From Mangrovibacterium diazotrophicum (lineage in GTDB: Bacteria > Bacteroidota > Bacteroidia > Bacteroidales > Prolixibacteraceae), in NCBI RefSeq assembly GCF_003610535.1, contig NZ_RAPN01000002.1:124001-188000 (forward strand): 64,000 nucleotides of DNA, in the 5' to 3' direction. Shown here piece by piece: positions 45,001 to 53,272 of this stretch (its first letter is position 1; every line of letters starts with the position of its first letter). A program made the translations under genes and the position numbers. The notes under the pieces are model-generated. The model was given only the letters and a program-made list of their open reading frames with translations, ran no database searches and was not told where the DNA came from.

Positions 45001-45963
45001 AGAGTTTGGAAAATTAACCGTTTTCAACGCACCATCCTTCAAGCGACGTAAACCGGAATTATAAGTTCCCAACCAGAGTTCACCGCGGTCGTCGCGCACA
45101 ATTGCCCGAACTGCCGCATTCTTCAGTTCCAACTTTTCAGAACCAATATTTGTGAAATTCTGAGAGAACCGGTAACCGCGGCTCAAACCATGATCTTTCG
45201 TCCCCACCCATAGGCATCCACTGCGATCCACCAACAAGCTATACACTTCGTTCCCTGCTAATGCATTACTCTCCGTGTCAGATGCAACGTAGTGCGCAAG
45301 AATGGAAAGATCTTTGGGGTTGAGTTTGAAAATGCCACTGTTGATGGTCGAGATCCACAATTCGTTGCCAGGTTCCCAAACGGCATGCACCTCAATTTCA
45401 GGAGCGACAGCGTGAAAATGTTGTTGAATCTCCTCCAGACGCTCTCTCCCGGGAAACTCAGGATATACAGATTCAGTCTGAAACCGGTCACGCTCAGCTT
45501 CGTAACGCCAGGCTTTTATGCTATCTGCTATTAGCAGAGTTCCCTCCTTGTTAACTTCCATCCGGATTGGCGGCCCTTTCATAAACTCCAATTCGGGATA
45601 AAGCTGACAGTCTCCCTTCAGGTTTAACAGGCGCGCCAATGTTCCTCCTTCAAAGAGCACCCAAATATCACCGCGTCCATCTACCTCCAGCTGCTCGGGT
45701 TTCAAATTGGCAGGGCATTCCTCTTTCAAAAAGTTGAGATCGGACAAACTGTGATAATAATGACCGTCAAAATAACTCAGCCCGTTGTAGGTCGCAAACC
45801 AAATTCTCCCGCAGGAATCTTCGGCAGCATCCAACACCGTATTGCTTGCTAATCCATCCTCTACAGTGAAATTTTCAAAATAGATCGCTTCAGAACCGAA
45901 CACCTTGTCCAATACTGAAACGCCATAGAGCAAAAGAAATAATACGAGGTACTTTGAGCGCAT
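42043..45963 (-). CDS. Hybrid two-component system (HTCS) sensor-regulator
   Basis: A 1306-residue single-chain two-component protein. The signal peptide is about 1-23. Two propeller lobes of reg_prop repeats (about 25-620, e.g. DSCGRIWFATYNGLSYFDG and DRSGCLWVGTKDHGL) precede a Y_Y_Y domain (about 640-700). One membrane helix (704-722) and a coiled coil (730-795) follow. HisKA has H805 in NISHDIRTPLS. HATPase is about 905-1016 with VEDTGIGIP and GNGIGLSL. The receiver (1049-1168) has D1099 in VTDWIMP. The AraC HTH occupies about 1215-1300. It should sense a periplasmic ligand and activate susCD next to it. Confidence 0.95.
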   Translation of the reverse strand: MRSKYLVLFLLLYGVSVLDKVFGSEAIYFENFTVEDGLASNTVLDAAEDSCGRIWFATYNGLSYFDGHYYHSLSDLNFLKEECPANLKPEQLEVDGRGDIWVLFEGGTLARLLNLKGDCQLYPELEFMKGPPIRMEVNKEGTLLIADSIKAWRYEAERDRFQTESVYPEFPGRERLEEIQQHFHAVAPEIEVHAVWEPGNELWISTINSGIFKLNPKDLSILAHYVASDTESNALAGNEVYSLLVDRSGCLWVGTKDHGLSRGYRFSQNFTNIGSEKLELKNAAVRAIVRDDRGELWLGTYNSGLRRLKDGALKTVNFPNSEFARWNWIRSLHIDSSDQVWVGTYAGLVRLNPKNSAVDYFPSKVNGKGILSASRIYGIAEDRSGKFFVGEWGALDYFDPKVGTIQRLDVGTDLEGKNIRKLLLDRQNRLWIGTESDGVFVMNTSTFQIEKNFRFHPSEKHSLASNSIFELCESADGGMWIGTFGGLNRIEPDGQVTSYETLNKELPSTVIYRIFEDDGRLWCSSLKGIVQVDVRDQSLRSYDRTDGVNNPEFSEGAGLMASDGRMYFGGVSGITSFFPDSIPVNPNVPLVNMSGLIVNGENQTLSNVAANENAPVYSFWQNDLQIDLQTILPNSPFRHQLAWRLDPVDDDFQQTYGSKSNLNYAQLPPGDYNLWVKAANSDGVWSDARMLYRFSIEKPFWQEPYYWLGALILVILLGVFLFQRRYTKIRRDNLRLEELVNQRTEKIEKQKSALEDANLALEEQNRKVQLQKDHILAQRDHLLEMYDRQEESNRQKEIFFTNISHDIRTPLSLIYGPAVEMMNDPKTTHFSRNKVQSIYNNAEYIMQLIDQVLDRNKLESAGQKLVLTNGRLLDHCRSVVESFQGRASETGVNLDFAGSGEDFDYRFDYGKLKQVIYNILANSLKFTQTGGQINCRASVEQHNFILTVEDTGIGIPADRIPFIFERYYQIGKSETNGKKGNGIGLSLVKDYVNLLGGTIQVESEEGKGSKFKLEFPLEREVHPEFSLPDLLGVTEGEKDFEQTDETDQVEVLLVEDNPTLQAYLKEIIGQNYRLQVCNNGREGLEYLKKHPHVKAVVTDWIMPEMDGIEMVREIRRKSRFRHLPIVMLTAMSELRNVKEGYLTGVNEFIAKPFDPELLLLKINRLLEQADYKNRQAVIEPIVEPNQPQLESHDEKMIRKLMDVMETEMMNDDLDPQQLADACGVSSMQLYRKLKELMQLTPTEFIRSTRIKRARQLLSDDGIQINEVSHLVGFSDPKYFSRCFQKETGLTPSKFQAKIRRGEQISR

Positions 45964-46048
45964 AATTCTTTCCGATTTAGGTTAAGGAAGCAAAGAAAAA
46001 GGCTTCATATTAAAGCCGAATCAAGAAGTCATTAGAAAACGACAAAAG

Positions 46049-46071
46049 CCGCTCCAAATCAGCGAAAGCGG
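46049..46071 (-). terminator. Weak terminator-like hairpin after the ROK gene
   Basis: CCGCT (46049-46053) and AGCGG (46067-46071) pair, followed on the minus strand by CTTTTG. The stem is only five bases. It lies in the 161-base gap between the ROK stop and the HTCS start, where an end for the glycan operon is expected. Confidence 0.35.
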
Positions 46072-46124
46072 TGATTCAACACCTTGGGGTCAGTTCGTTT
46101 TTTCGTAAAATTCCAAGCTACATA

Positions 46125-46982
46125 TCAGCTGTTTTGGTTGTTGTAGAGCGATGCAGCGCCGTAGATGCCGCTATGCTGCAATTCGGAACACTGAATATCG
46201 AGGCTTTTCAAGGAATTCGGGAACAAAAAGCCGTCAGCCAGCGACGTGCGCATAGCCTCCTCAAAAAGAGGAAAAGCGTTTGTAACCGAACCGCCCAAAA
46301 CAATACACTCCGGATCGTAGGCATACAAAACGGCTTGCAAAAACTGACCGATGTGGAATCCTAATTCCCGGAATATTTCGAGGGCAGCCGGGTCTCCCGC
46401 AGCTGCCTGTTTCATAAACTCTTCTCCTCTGCCGTTGTGCTCATCCTGAAAGAACTGCCCACTGCAGTAATATTCGAAGTTGTGCTCCCGGTAACTTAAA
46501 TTACCAAGTTCACCGGCACCACAATTGCGACCTTCAAACAGTTTGTTGTTGATGACCAGACCAACCCCCAAACCGGTACCCATCACGATGCCGACAATGT
46601 TTTCAACCCCTTGCGCTTTCCCGTAATATTTTTCGGCAACGGCAAAGCAGTTCGCATCGTTATTCACTAACGTTGAAATTTTCAAGCGTTCTTCGAGGTA
46701 GTCTTTCAAGTGCACCTCATCCCACGATTTGATGTTTGTTGCATTGTAAACGATACCTGCTTTCACGTCGACAACCGTCGGAACGCCGATGCCGATTGCC
46801 GCAACGCCGGTCAAATCGAACTCTCGAATCAAATTCAGCACCGCTTCCAGCACCTCTTCTTTGGGTGCAGAAGCCGGAGTCGAAACGCTTTTGTATTCAG
46901 CAATCACGCCATCTGTTATCAATCCGGCCTTGATACTGGTTCCTCCCATATCAATGCCCAGAATTGCTTGTTTATTTTTCAT
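46125..46982 (-). CDS. ROK family sugar kinase
   Basis: A 285-residue ROK protein. ILGIDMGGTSIKAGLITDG is the phosphate-binding start, IGIGVPTVVDVKAGIVYNAT and LVNDANCFAVAEKYYG contain the sugar and catalytic Asp (VNNDAN), and GVVMGTGLGVG-type MGTGLGVGLVI is the second phosphate loop. The usual ROK zinc motif with repeated Cys (CxCGxxGCxE) is replaced by REHNFEYYCSGQFF, with one Cys only. It probably phosphorylates a hexose released by the GH92 and MGH1-like enzymes. It follows the MFS gene by two bases. Confidence 0.87.
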   Translation of the reverse strand: MKNKQAILGIDMGGTSIKAGLITDGVIAEYKSVSTPASAPKEEVLEAVLNLIREFDLTGVAAIGIGVPTVVDVKAGIVYNATNIKSWDEVHLKDYLEERLKISTLVNNDANCFAVAEKYYGKAQGVENIVGIVMGTGLGVGLVINNKLFEGRNCGAGELGNLSYREHNFEYYCSGQFFQDEHNGRGEEFMKQAAAGDPAALEIFRELGFHIGQFLQAVLYAYDPECIVLGGSVTNAFPLFEEAMRTSLADGFLFPNSLKSLDIQCSELQHSGIYGAASLYNNQNS

Positions 46983-46984
46983 GT

Positions 46985-48217
46985 TTAGTCCTGTTTTAGG
47001 TTAGAGACAAGAGGCTTGGCCCAAAAGCTGATGCTTAAAATGTAGCCCAGCGTGACCAGCAAAAAGAGCATCCCGAACCGAAGTCCAATCAAGTCTTTCA
47101 GCTGTCCAATGATCAGCGGCACAATGGCACCACCGGCAATCCCCGTACAAAGGATACCCGAGAAAGTTCCGTGATATTTAGGGATGCTATTCAATGCCAA
47201 TGCAAAAACAATTGACCACATGACCGAAAGGCAAAAGCCCAGCGCCGGGAAGCCGTAAAGGGCCATGGTTGCATCGCCGAATAAAGCGACGAACAGAACC
47301 ACCAAAGCGGCGACAGTGAACATGCGCAACACCACTTTGCTCGACAGAAATTTCAGCAAGACCATTCCCAACAGACAGCCCAAAGTCAACAATCCCCAAA
47401 ACCAGCCCACTGCTTTAGCTCCTTCAACCTGCGGGTCAAGACCATGATAGGTTTTCAAAAACTCGGAGATCCAGTTGGCAATTCCCTGCTCGGAACCAAC
47501 ATAAGCCGCAATTCCGAAAAAGAACAACCAGGTTGTGCGATCCTTAAACAACAGAAGGTGTGTTTCCCAAGCTCCAACAACCTCATCATCTTTGCGTTCC
47601 ACTTTCGGCAGCGCTGCAAATCCAATCAGCACCAACATTGCCAAAGCGACAAACGCAAAAATCCAGTACAGGGAAACCCGGGGCAACTGTTCCGGCGTCA
47701 AAGACTGCAACAGACTTACAAAGCCATTCACACCATCTCCTTTCGGTAAGTTTGTCGACAGGTAAGAGTAGACAAAGGGACTTAAAAAGGAAGCGCCACC
47801 AAAAACCAATTGTGCCGAAACCGACAGAAAAGCAAATTGCTGTTCGCCGCCAACCACACGCAACAAGGGGTTGATTGCCACCTGTAAAATGGCCATCCCT
47901 GTACCAATCAGGAACAGAGAGCAAAGAAATACCGGAAACCCGGGAAAGCATGAAAACAACAGGGCGCCGCTCCCTGCCAAAATCCAGGCCAGGAGCATGC
48001 TTTTTTTCTCGCCGTATTTTTGCACCATAAATCCCGAAGGAATTGACATGACGGCATACGCGATAAAAAACGAAAACGGTAACATCCCCGTCATTGCGCC
48101 GCTAAGGCTAAAACTGGCACTAACGTCGGGGTTGATCGCCCCCAGTATGTTGGTTAAAAATGATATACAGAAGAAAATCAGGAATATCAATCCAATCAGA
48201 AGATTCTTTTTAGTCAT
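46985..48217 (-). CDS. MFS sugar permease (FucP/GluP-like)
   Basis: A 410-residue transporter with 12 predicted helices. The first helix region (FLIFFCISFLTNILGAINPD) and SFFIAYAVMSIPSGFMVQKY-GEKK motif A resemble FHS-family fucose/glucose/galactose:H+ symporters. It carries the sugar released by the upstream glycosidases into the cytoplasm, where the ROK kinase (next gene, 2-base gap) would act. The specific sugar cannot be assigned, but mannose is expected from the GH92 context. Confidence 0.87.
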   Translation of the reverse strand: MTKKNLLIGLIFLIFFCISFLTNILGAINPDVSASFSLSGAMTGMLPFSFFIAYAVMSIPSGFMVQKYGEKKSMLLAWILAGSGALLFSCFPGFPVFLCSLFLIGTGMAILQVAINPLLRVVGGEQQFAFLSVSAQLVFGGASFLSPFVYSYLSTNLPKGDGVNGFVSLLQSLTPEQLPRVSLYWIFAFVALAMLVLIGFAALPKVERKDDEVVGAWETHLLLFKDRTTWLFFFGIAAYVGSEQGIANWISEFLKTYHGLDPQVEGAKAVGWFWGLLTLGCLLGMVLLKFLSSKVVLRMFTVAALVVLFVALFGDATMALYGFPALGFCLSVMWSIVFALALNSIPKYHGTFSGILCTGIAGGAIVPLIIGQLKDLIGLRFGMLFLLVTLGYILSISFWAKPLVSNLKQD

Positions 48218-48261
48218 GTTGTTTGAAATTCATAAAACCCGCAACAGGCTTTCATTAGTAA

Positions 48262-49899
48262 TTAAAATCGATTGGTTCCGGAGGTCACAGCGAGCGTCGC
48301 TTCCTGCTTGTTTCCCCATTTCACTTTCAATTTGAAACTGGTGTTGGATTCAATCGTTATCGAAGGTTTTGCGCTTGTTGAACTCCGTGCGTCGCAATGC
48401 AGTTTTAGTAAGCCTTCCGCCCCGAAAGGGTAGCGGTCAACACCGTGCTCATCCGTCAACGAGACTTCCCAAATCAGCTCGCGATCCGTGGCATTGGGCA
48501 GCAATCCAAAAATCGACTCAAACAAAACGGAGATAGGCACCAAACCGGTCCAACCCACAAAATCGGGTCTGGCCAGCATGCCGGGCTCAGTCAATTCCGG
48601 CGCATAATATTCCCAGAAGGTGCCGGTTTTCTGATAAACCTTAAACACCTGGTCGTAGTGGCGTGAAGCCAAATCAAATGCCAAATCGGTGTAGCCTTTA
48701 TCCTGAAGCCCGCGAATAATCATGTAATTGGTCGGAGCCCAAACGCCACCTTGCCAGTAACGACCATCAGCCTGGTATTTCTCGTGATTGGCCGGAATCG
48801 AAGGAATCGGATGCAGCCGATTGAAAGTATCCTTGTTTTTGAGGTGATTCACGAAAGCGTCCAGCTCATCGGGCTCCAACACTTCGGTCCAAAGTGCCCA
48901 AAACGCGCCAATTCCCTTGGTTGTTCCCAAAGTTCCGTCTTTATACTGGTCGTACAGGAAAGCACTTTCCGAATCCCAAAGCTGCTCGCGGATAAACTTC
49001 TTCAAGGTCTTCAAACTGTCTTCAATGTTTTCAATTTCCTGCCAGCGTTCGATGTAGAATCCCATCTGCACGAGAATCTTTCCAACAAAAAGCTGCTGCA
49101 GGCAAGCATCAATCCAGGTCATGTGCCCATTCGAGAAAATCGGGTTGTATTCCGGTTCCAACCGTGGCTGATTATCCATCCCGCTTCCCCAGCCGCTGGT
49201 CCAGTACGAGCCATCTTTCCAGGTACGGTTAAGCATCCACCACTGGTAGTATGCAGCCAGAGCCGGAAATACGTTCTGAATACGATCCATGTCGCCAAAA
49301 TGCTGAAAGAAAACCATCTCGCTCCAGGGAAGCAAGTTAGGTCCGGTACTGGTCGGGTCGAAGCGCTCGAACGCATCTTCGCCCGAATCGCCCCAGATTT
49401 CGCGGCAAATGAAGCCATCCGGGTGCTGCTTGGCATAGAAATTATCCAGTGTATTTTGAAAAGGATACGCACGAGTTCCGTAACGGGCAAACATGGTGAT
49501 AAAGCTTGAATCCCACATAAAAATGTTGCCGTTATAAGCTGTATCGATATAGGAACTGATAAAACCGGAGCCTTCAGACGGGTCTTTAATGTTGTTGAAA
49601 GCCATTTCCCAAGCCTTCCAGTACATGCCGATTTGCTCGTCGTGGTTTTTCCAAATCGGTGAAGGCAAGATCGTCTTCGCCTTTTCAAAACCCGGCGACT
49701 TTACAATCGCACCTTTTCCCATCCGGTACTGGTTTTCCGTTACGAACAGGTTTTTGATGTAGGTATTCTTAAACGAAGTATTCCCCGTTGTAGCCGCCTT
49801 CGACTTGACTTGTTCATCAGCCCAGGCGGTAGAAACCGGCATGGCCGCCGCACCCGCTACAAAAGCTGCTTTCTTGAAAAAATTGCGTCTTGACTCCAT
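48262..49899 (-). CDS. MGH1-like glycoside hydrolase ((alpha/alpha)6, GH63/GH37-like)
   Basis: A 545-residue exported enzyme. The N-terminus (MESRRNFFKKAAFVAGAAA) is a Tat-like signal with twin arginine. Residues about 80-540 form a trehalase/GH63-like barrel: NIFMWDSSFITMFARYG, NFYAKQHPDGFICREIWGD and GSYWTSGWGSGMDNQPR. The Asp of MWDSSF is the usual catalytic acid in GH37/GH63-type enzymes, and VWAPTNYMIIRGL gives the late conserved region. It lies between GH92 (26-base gap) and the MFS permease. It should trim a glucosyl or mannosyl residue from the glycan. The exact family needs a profile search. Confidence 0.83.
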   Translation of the reverse strand: MESRRNFFKKAAFVAGAAAMPVSTAWADEQVKSKAATTGNTSFKNTYIKNLFVTENQYRMGKGAIVKSPGFEKAKTILPSPIWKNHDEQIGMYWKAWEMAFNNIKDPSEGSGFISSYIDTAYNGNIFMWDSSFITMFARYGTRAYPFQNTLDNFYAKQHPDGFICREIWGDSGEDAFERFDPTSTGPNLLPWSEMVFFQHFGDMDRIQNVFPALAAYYQWWMLNRTWKDGSYWTSGWGSGMDNQPRLEPEYNPIFSNGHMTWIDACLQQLFVGKILVQMGFYIERWQEIENIEDSLKTLKKFIREQLWDSESAFLYDQYKDGTLGTTKGIGAFWALWTEVLEPDELDAFVNHLKNKDTFNRLHPIPSIPANHEKYQADGRYWQGGVWAPTNYMIIRGLQDKGYTDLAFDLASRHYDQVFKVYQKTGTFWEYYAPELTEPGMLARPDFVGWTGLVPISVLFESIFGLLPNATDRELIWEVSLTDEHGVDRYPFGAEGLLKLHCDARSSTSAKPSITIESNTSFKLKVKWGNKQEATLAVTSGTNRF

Positions 49900-49924
49900 A
49901 CTAAATATTTTATAGTTGATATAC

Positions 49925-52900
49925 TTATTTGTTCATTTGAAACCGTTCCCGATCGTTGGCAAACTGCTGCTGAATATCCTCCGCGCTTAACGGCGCCTGG
50001 TAAAGTCTAACCAAGTCCACTTTACCAGAGAAGATTCGTGTTCCGGGAAACTCAACATTTCGCCCAACCGTCCAGTTACTTTCATCGGCAAGCGAGGGCA
50101 CATGCGCAACTTTCTGACTGGCGACCAATTGTCCATCCACATACAAACGAAGTTCCTCATCGTCGCAAACGCCAACAAGGTGATGCCACTTGCCAACCCA
50201 GTTCTCGGTTAGCGCTGCGCGGCACTCACCTCTCCCCCAGCCTCCGGCGAAGAAATTCAGGTAAGCGCCACCCTGAATCTGCAGCACATTGAAATCGGCC
50301 TGGCAGAAAATATCCTGTGATTGTTGATCGTGATTTTCAGGATAAACCCAAACACTCATCGTCATCGACTTATCTTCGACTTGCATACTTTTAGAAGCAG
50401 GTATTTCCAAATGCGATTGCGTTCCCACCTGAAAAAAATCTGCATCAACACCGATACCGGGGTGAAGTACCGTGTTTGAAAAACCGGAGAGATCGGTTAC
50501 TTCTTCGCCACCTTTTTTTGTCGCATCCAACTCCAAAACCAGCGCTTCAGTTACTTTTTCAACTTGCTTGAAAGCGACTTGCTGATTGCCGATCTGCAGA
50601 TGATGAATGCCAACCGCTTCCGGTTTAATTTTCGCCGATAGTTTAGTGATTTCTCCCGGTTCCAATTTGACCGAAATCTGCGTCACGACACGGCAATCTG
50701 CAGAAACTTCAATCGGCTTACTTTGCAATTGGCCCGTTATATTTTGAACCTGAAAGCTAAAACTCAACGAATCCCCCACCGGAACTAAAACGTTCGATTG
50801 CAATTCAGAGATTCGATAGGGATTTTCAGGAATTGATTTGTCTTTTAAAACCTCAACGGACTGCGTAAATTCGCCGTCAATCGTCAACGAAACCTTTCCG
50901 GGTTTATAGAGGCGAATTGCGATGGAATCCGCAACAACACTATTTGCAGGTATGAAAGCGTGTCCCGATTTAAGAGGATTTCCATTCAGCTGCAAGTAGA
51001 AAAATTTAGTGCCTGATGACCCTGAATTTGAAAGCCCGTAGCGTAACCAAAATTCTTCGTCAGGACTTACCTGTCGTTTGGAAACAGATGCCGCATGGAT
51101 TTTGAACTCCGGACTTTTATCGCGGTACAATAAATCTGAGAAAGCATTCACTGGCTCAGCTGAACATTTGAATGTCAACTCGCCACCAGCAACCAACTGC
51201 GCATGCGACAACTGTGGTACTGTTTGCTGATCACCGTTAAGCAACACTTCAACCAGGTAGCAGTTATCAATATCTTTTCCCTCTTTCCGAATGGTCAGCG
51301 TTTTCCCGTTTGGCAAATGCACAATTGCTTTTGCAAACAGCGGAGCCACCACGCTGTAGTTCGGCTCGCCAGGGCAAAAAGGATAAAAGCCCAAAGCGCT
51401 GAACACATACCAACTCGACATCGAGCCCAGGTCATCGTTTCCGGGAATTCCACCCGGCGTATTCAAATATCGCTCATTCCGAATGCGATTAACCAGATAT
51501 TGCGTTTTTTCCGGATAAGGCGTGTAATTGAAGTAGTACGGAATGTGCAGCATCGTTTCGTTATCGAAAAGAATTTGCCCGGCACTCAAGGCCGAATCCA
51601 ATCGCGTTACAAAAAATTCGCTGCCTCCAAGGTAATTAATCAGTCCCCAGGGATCCTGTTGAACGCCGTAGCTGTACACCCACTTGTCTCCTTCCTTGTA
51701 TCCTTGATTGCCAGGATGTTTGATAAAATCCTCTCCTTTTCGGGGCAAGATGAAAAGGCTCTCCAGGTCGATCAGGTTTCTATAATTTTCAGCTGCATTC
51801 GAAAAGCGGTTGTTTGTCGAATCCGGATAAACGGTACTCAAAAAGTGACCGGCTGCCCAATCGTCGTATGTATACTCAACGGTTCGGGTGACGGACTCAG
51901 GAAAGTCAGCCGACACATAGCCCCTTTCGCGATAAAACTGAAAGTCGGGTGTTCGGGCCGCAAAGTAGTCCAGTGTCTTTTCAATCGCAACCAAGGCTTC
52001 TGCCGGATCAACCGAATCAATCCCCTTGGCATACGAATCGGCCAAAACCGCAATCGCGTGATTTCCGGTCATCGGATCGGAAGGCAAATGCCCTGCTTGT
52101 TGGTACACATCCAACATCGACCGGACGATGTCCTGCTGCACCTGCGGGCAAAGCAAGCAAAGCAGCGGGTGAAGACTCCGGTAAGTGTCCCAGGGTGAAA
52201 AAGCACCATACTGGTTGCTACCTTTCGTTTGGTAAACTTTTCCATCTGCTCCACGGTAGAAGCCATCAATATCTGAAATAATCCACGGCATCAGCAGCGA
52301 ATGATAAAGTGCCGTGTAAAAAATCGTTTTTTCTGTTTTCCTTTCATCATCAACCTGCACCACCGACAAGCTCTCATTCCATGCTTTTTCAGCATTCAAC
52401 CGAAACTGCTCAAAATCCCATCCTGGCAGTTCGCTCTCCATATTTTTGTTTGCTCCCTCCCAACTGACGGAAGAGCAACAGTATTTCATTTCAATAATCG
52501 TTTCCGATTTTTTGGAAGCTTTGAAACTGACCAGAACACCATCCGAAACCGATTCACTCGAAGCTATTTTCTGCAGAAACCGGAACAAGGAATTCCAGGC
52601 CTCGGCTTTCACTTCAGTTCCTTCTACATTGATTTTACCGGCACCGCCGATGTAGATTTTGGGTGCAACGCCTTCAGGAAAGCGAAAACGAACCATCCCG
52701 GAGCGGGCATTTGTCGTCATTTCCAATTCTGTTCCATCATCATCCAACACTACCCGATAAAATCCCGGTGTGGCTTGCTCGTTTTTATGAGAAAAAGGAC
52801 GTCCTACCAAGCCCATGCTGTCTCCTGGCAAACTCGAATTGGAGGGCATAAAAAAGACGTTTCCTCCCGAACCTTCCGGGTACCCGCTGTAATGGTTTAC

Positions 52901-53185
52901 GCAGCTAAATTGGTAGATTACCGAATCGGTATAATGGTATCCCCTGTTGGCTCCGATACCGGTTTCGGGCGTTAGCTGCACACGCCCCCACGGATAAACA
53001 GCTCCGGGATAAGTTCCTCCGGCAGTTCCCCAGTTTGTTTTTGTATCCGAATCGGCCGTGCCGATAAACGGGTTCACCCAAGCTGCATTACCGGAAGTTT
53101 GTGCAAAAGAACGTTCGTTACTAAACAAGCCCAACAAAAAAATTGAACCAATTAACGCGAGCATATTTCGAGATACCAAATTCAT
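49925..53185 (-). CDS. GH92 family alpha-mannosidase with C-terminal LamG domain
   Basis: A 1086-residue exported protein (signal MNLVSRNMLALIGSIFLLGL onward). Residues about 30-680 are the GH92 fold: AWVNPFIGTADSDTK, GTYPGAVYPWGRVQLTPETG, SCVNHYSGYPEG, WDTYRSLHPL and GIPGNDDLGSMSSWYVF near residue 585, the last containing calcium-site Asp pairs. GH92 enzymes are calcium-dependent exo-alpha-mannosidases, mostly alpha-1,2 or alpha-1,3. A linker with Ig-like segments (about 710-890) leads to LamG (about 905-1075, MTMSVWVYPENHD and WHHLVGVCDDEELRLYVDGQ). It should act on mannose-rich glycans. The ATG at 53185 is used. The longer start is a TTG. Confidence 0.92.
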   Translation of the reverse strand: MNLVSRNMLALIGSIFLLGLFSNERSFAQTSGNAAWVNPFIGTADSDTKTNWGTAGGTYPGAVYPWGRVQLTPETGIGANRGYHYTDSVIYQFSCVNHYSGYPEGSGGNVFFMPSNSSLPGDSMGLVGRPFSHKNEQATPGFYRVVLDDDGTELEMTTNARSGMVRFRFPEGVAPKIYIGGAGKINVEGTEVKAEAWNSLFRFLQKIASSESVSDGVLVSFKASKKSETIIEMKYCCSSVSWEGANKNMESELPGWDFEQFRLNAEKAWNESLSVVQVDDERKTEKTIFYTALYHSLLMPWIISDIDGFYRGADGKVYQTKGSNQYGAFSPWDTYRSLHPLLCLLCPQVQQDIVRSMLDVYQQAGHLPSDPMTGNHAIAVLADSYAKGIDSVDPAEALVAIEKTLDYFAARTPDFQFYRERGYVSADFPESVTRTVEYTYDDWAAGHFLSTVYPDSTNNRFSNAAENYRNLIDLESLFILPRKGEDFIKHPGNQGYKEGDKWVYSYGVQQDPWGLINYLGGSEFFVTRLDSALSAGQILFDNETMLHIPYYFNYTPYPEKTQYLVNRIRNERYLNTPGGIPGNDDLGSMSSWYVFSALGFYPFCPGEPNYSVVAPLFAKAIVHLPNGKTLTIRKEGKDIDNCYLVEVLLNGDQQTVPQLSHAQLVAGGELTFKCSAEPVNAFSDLLYRDKSPEFKIHAASVSKRQVSPDEEFWLRYGLSNSGSSGTKFFYLQLNGNPLKSGHAFIPANSVVADSIAIRLYKPGKVSLTIDGEFTQSVEVLKDKSIPENPYRISELQSNVLVPVGDSLSFSFQVQNITGQLQSKPIEVSADCRVVTQISVKLEPGEITKLSAKIKPEAVGIHHLQIGNQQVAFKQVEKVTEALVLELDATKKGGEEVTDLSGFSNTVLHPGIGVDADFFQVGTQSHLEIPASKSMQVEDKSMTMSVWVYPENHDQQSQDIFCQADFNVLQIQGGAYLNFFAGGWGRGECRAALTENWVGKWHHLVGVCDDEELRLYVDGQLVASQKVAHVPSLADESNWTVGRNVEFPGTRIFSGKVDLVRLYQAPLSAEDIQQQFANDRERFQMNK

Positions 53186-53202
53186 TCGGTTAATCAAGTT
53201 TG

Positions 53203-53233
53203 AAGGGTGTCGGGAATTTAGCCCAACACCCTT
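53203..53233 (-). other. Intercistronic stem-loop after susD
   Basis: AAGGGTGT-C-GGG (53203-53214) pairs with CCC-A-ACACCCTT (53222-53233) with a single C.A mismatch. It lies in the 87-base gap between the SusD stop (53273) and the GH92 start (53185). On the minus strand no strong U-run follows. It probably separates the high-level susCD messages from the enzyme genes. Confidence 0.6.
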
Positions 53234-53272
53234 TATTTCCTATTAATTATTCATTATCAATATGTGTCCGAA

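Noticed and set aside
51203-52198. A 331-residue plus-strand open frame
   Set aside because: It is antisense to the GH92 catalytic domain, which has the family motifs. It shows no domain of its own.
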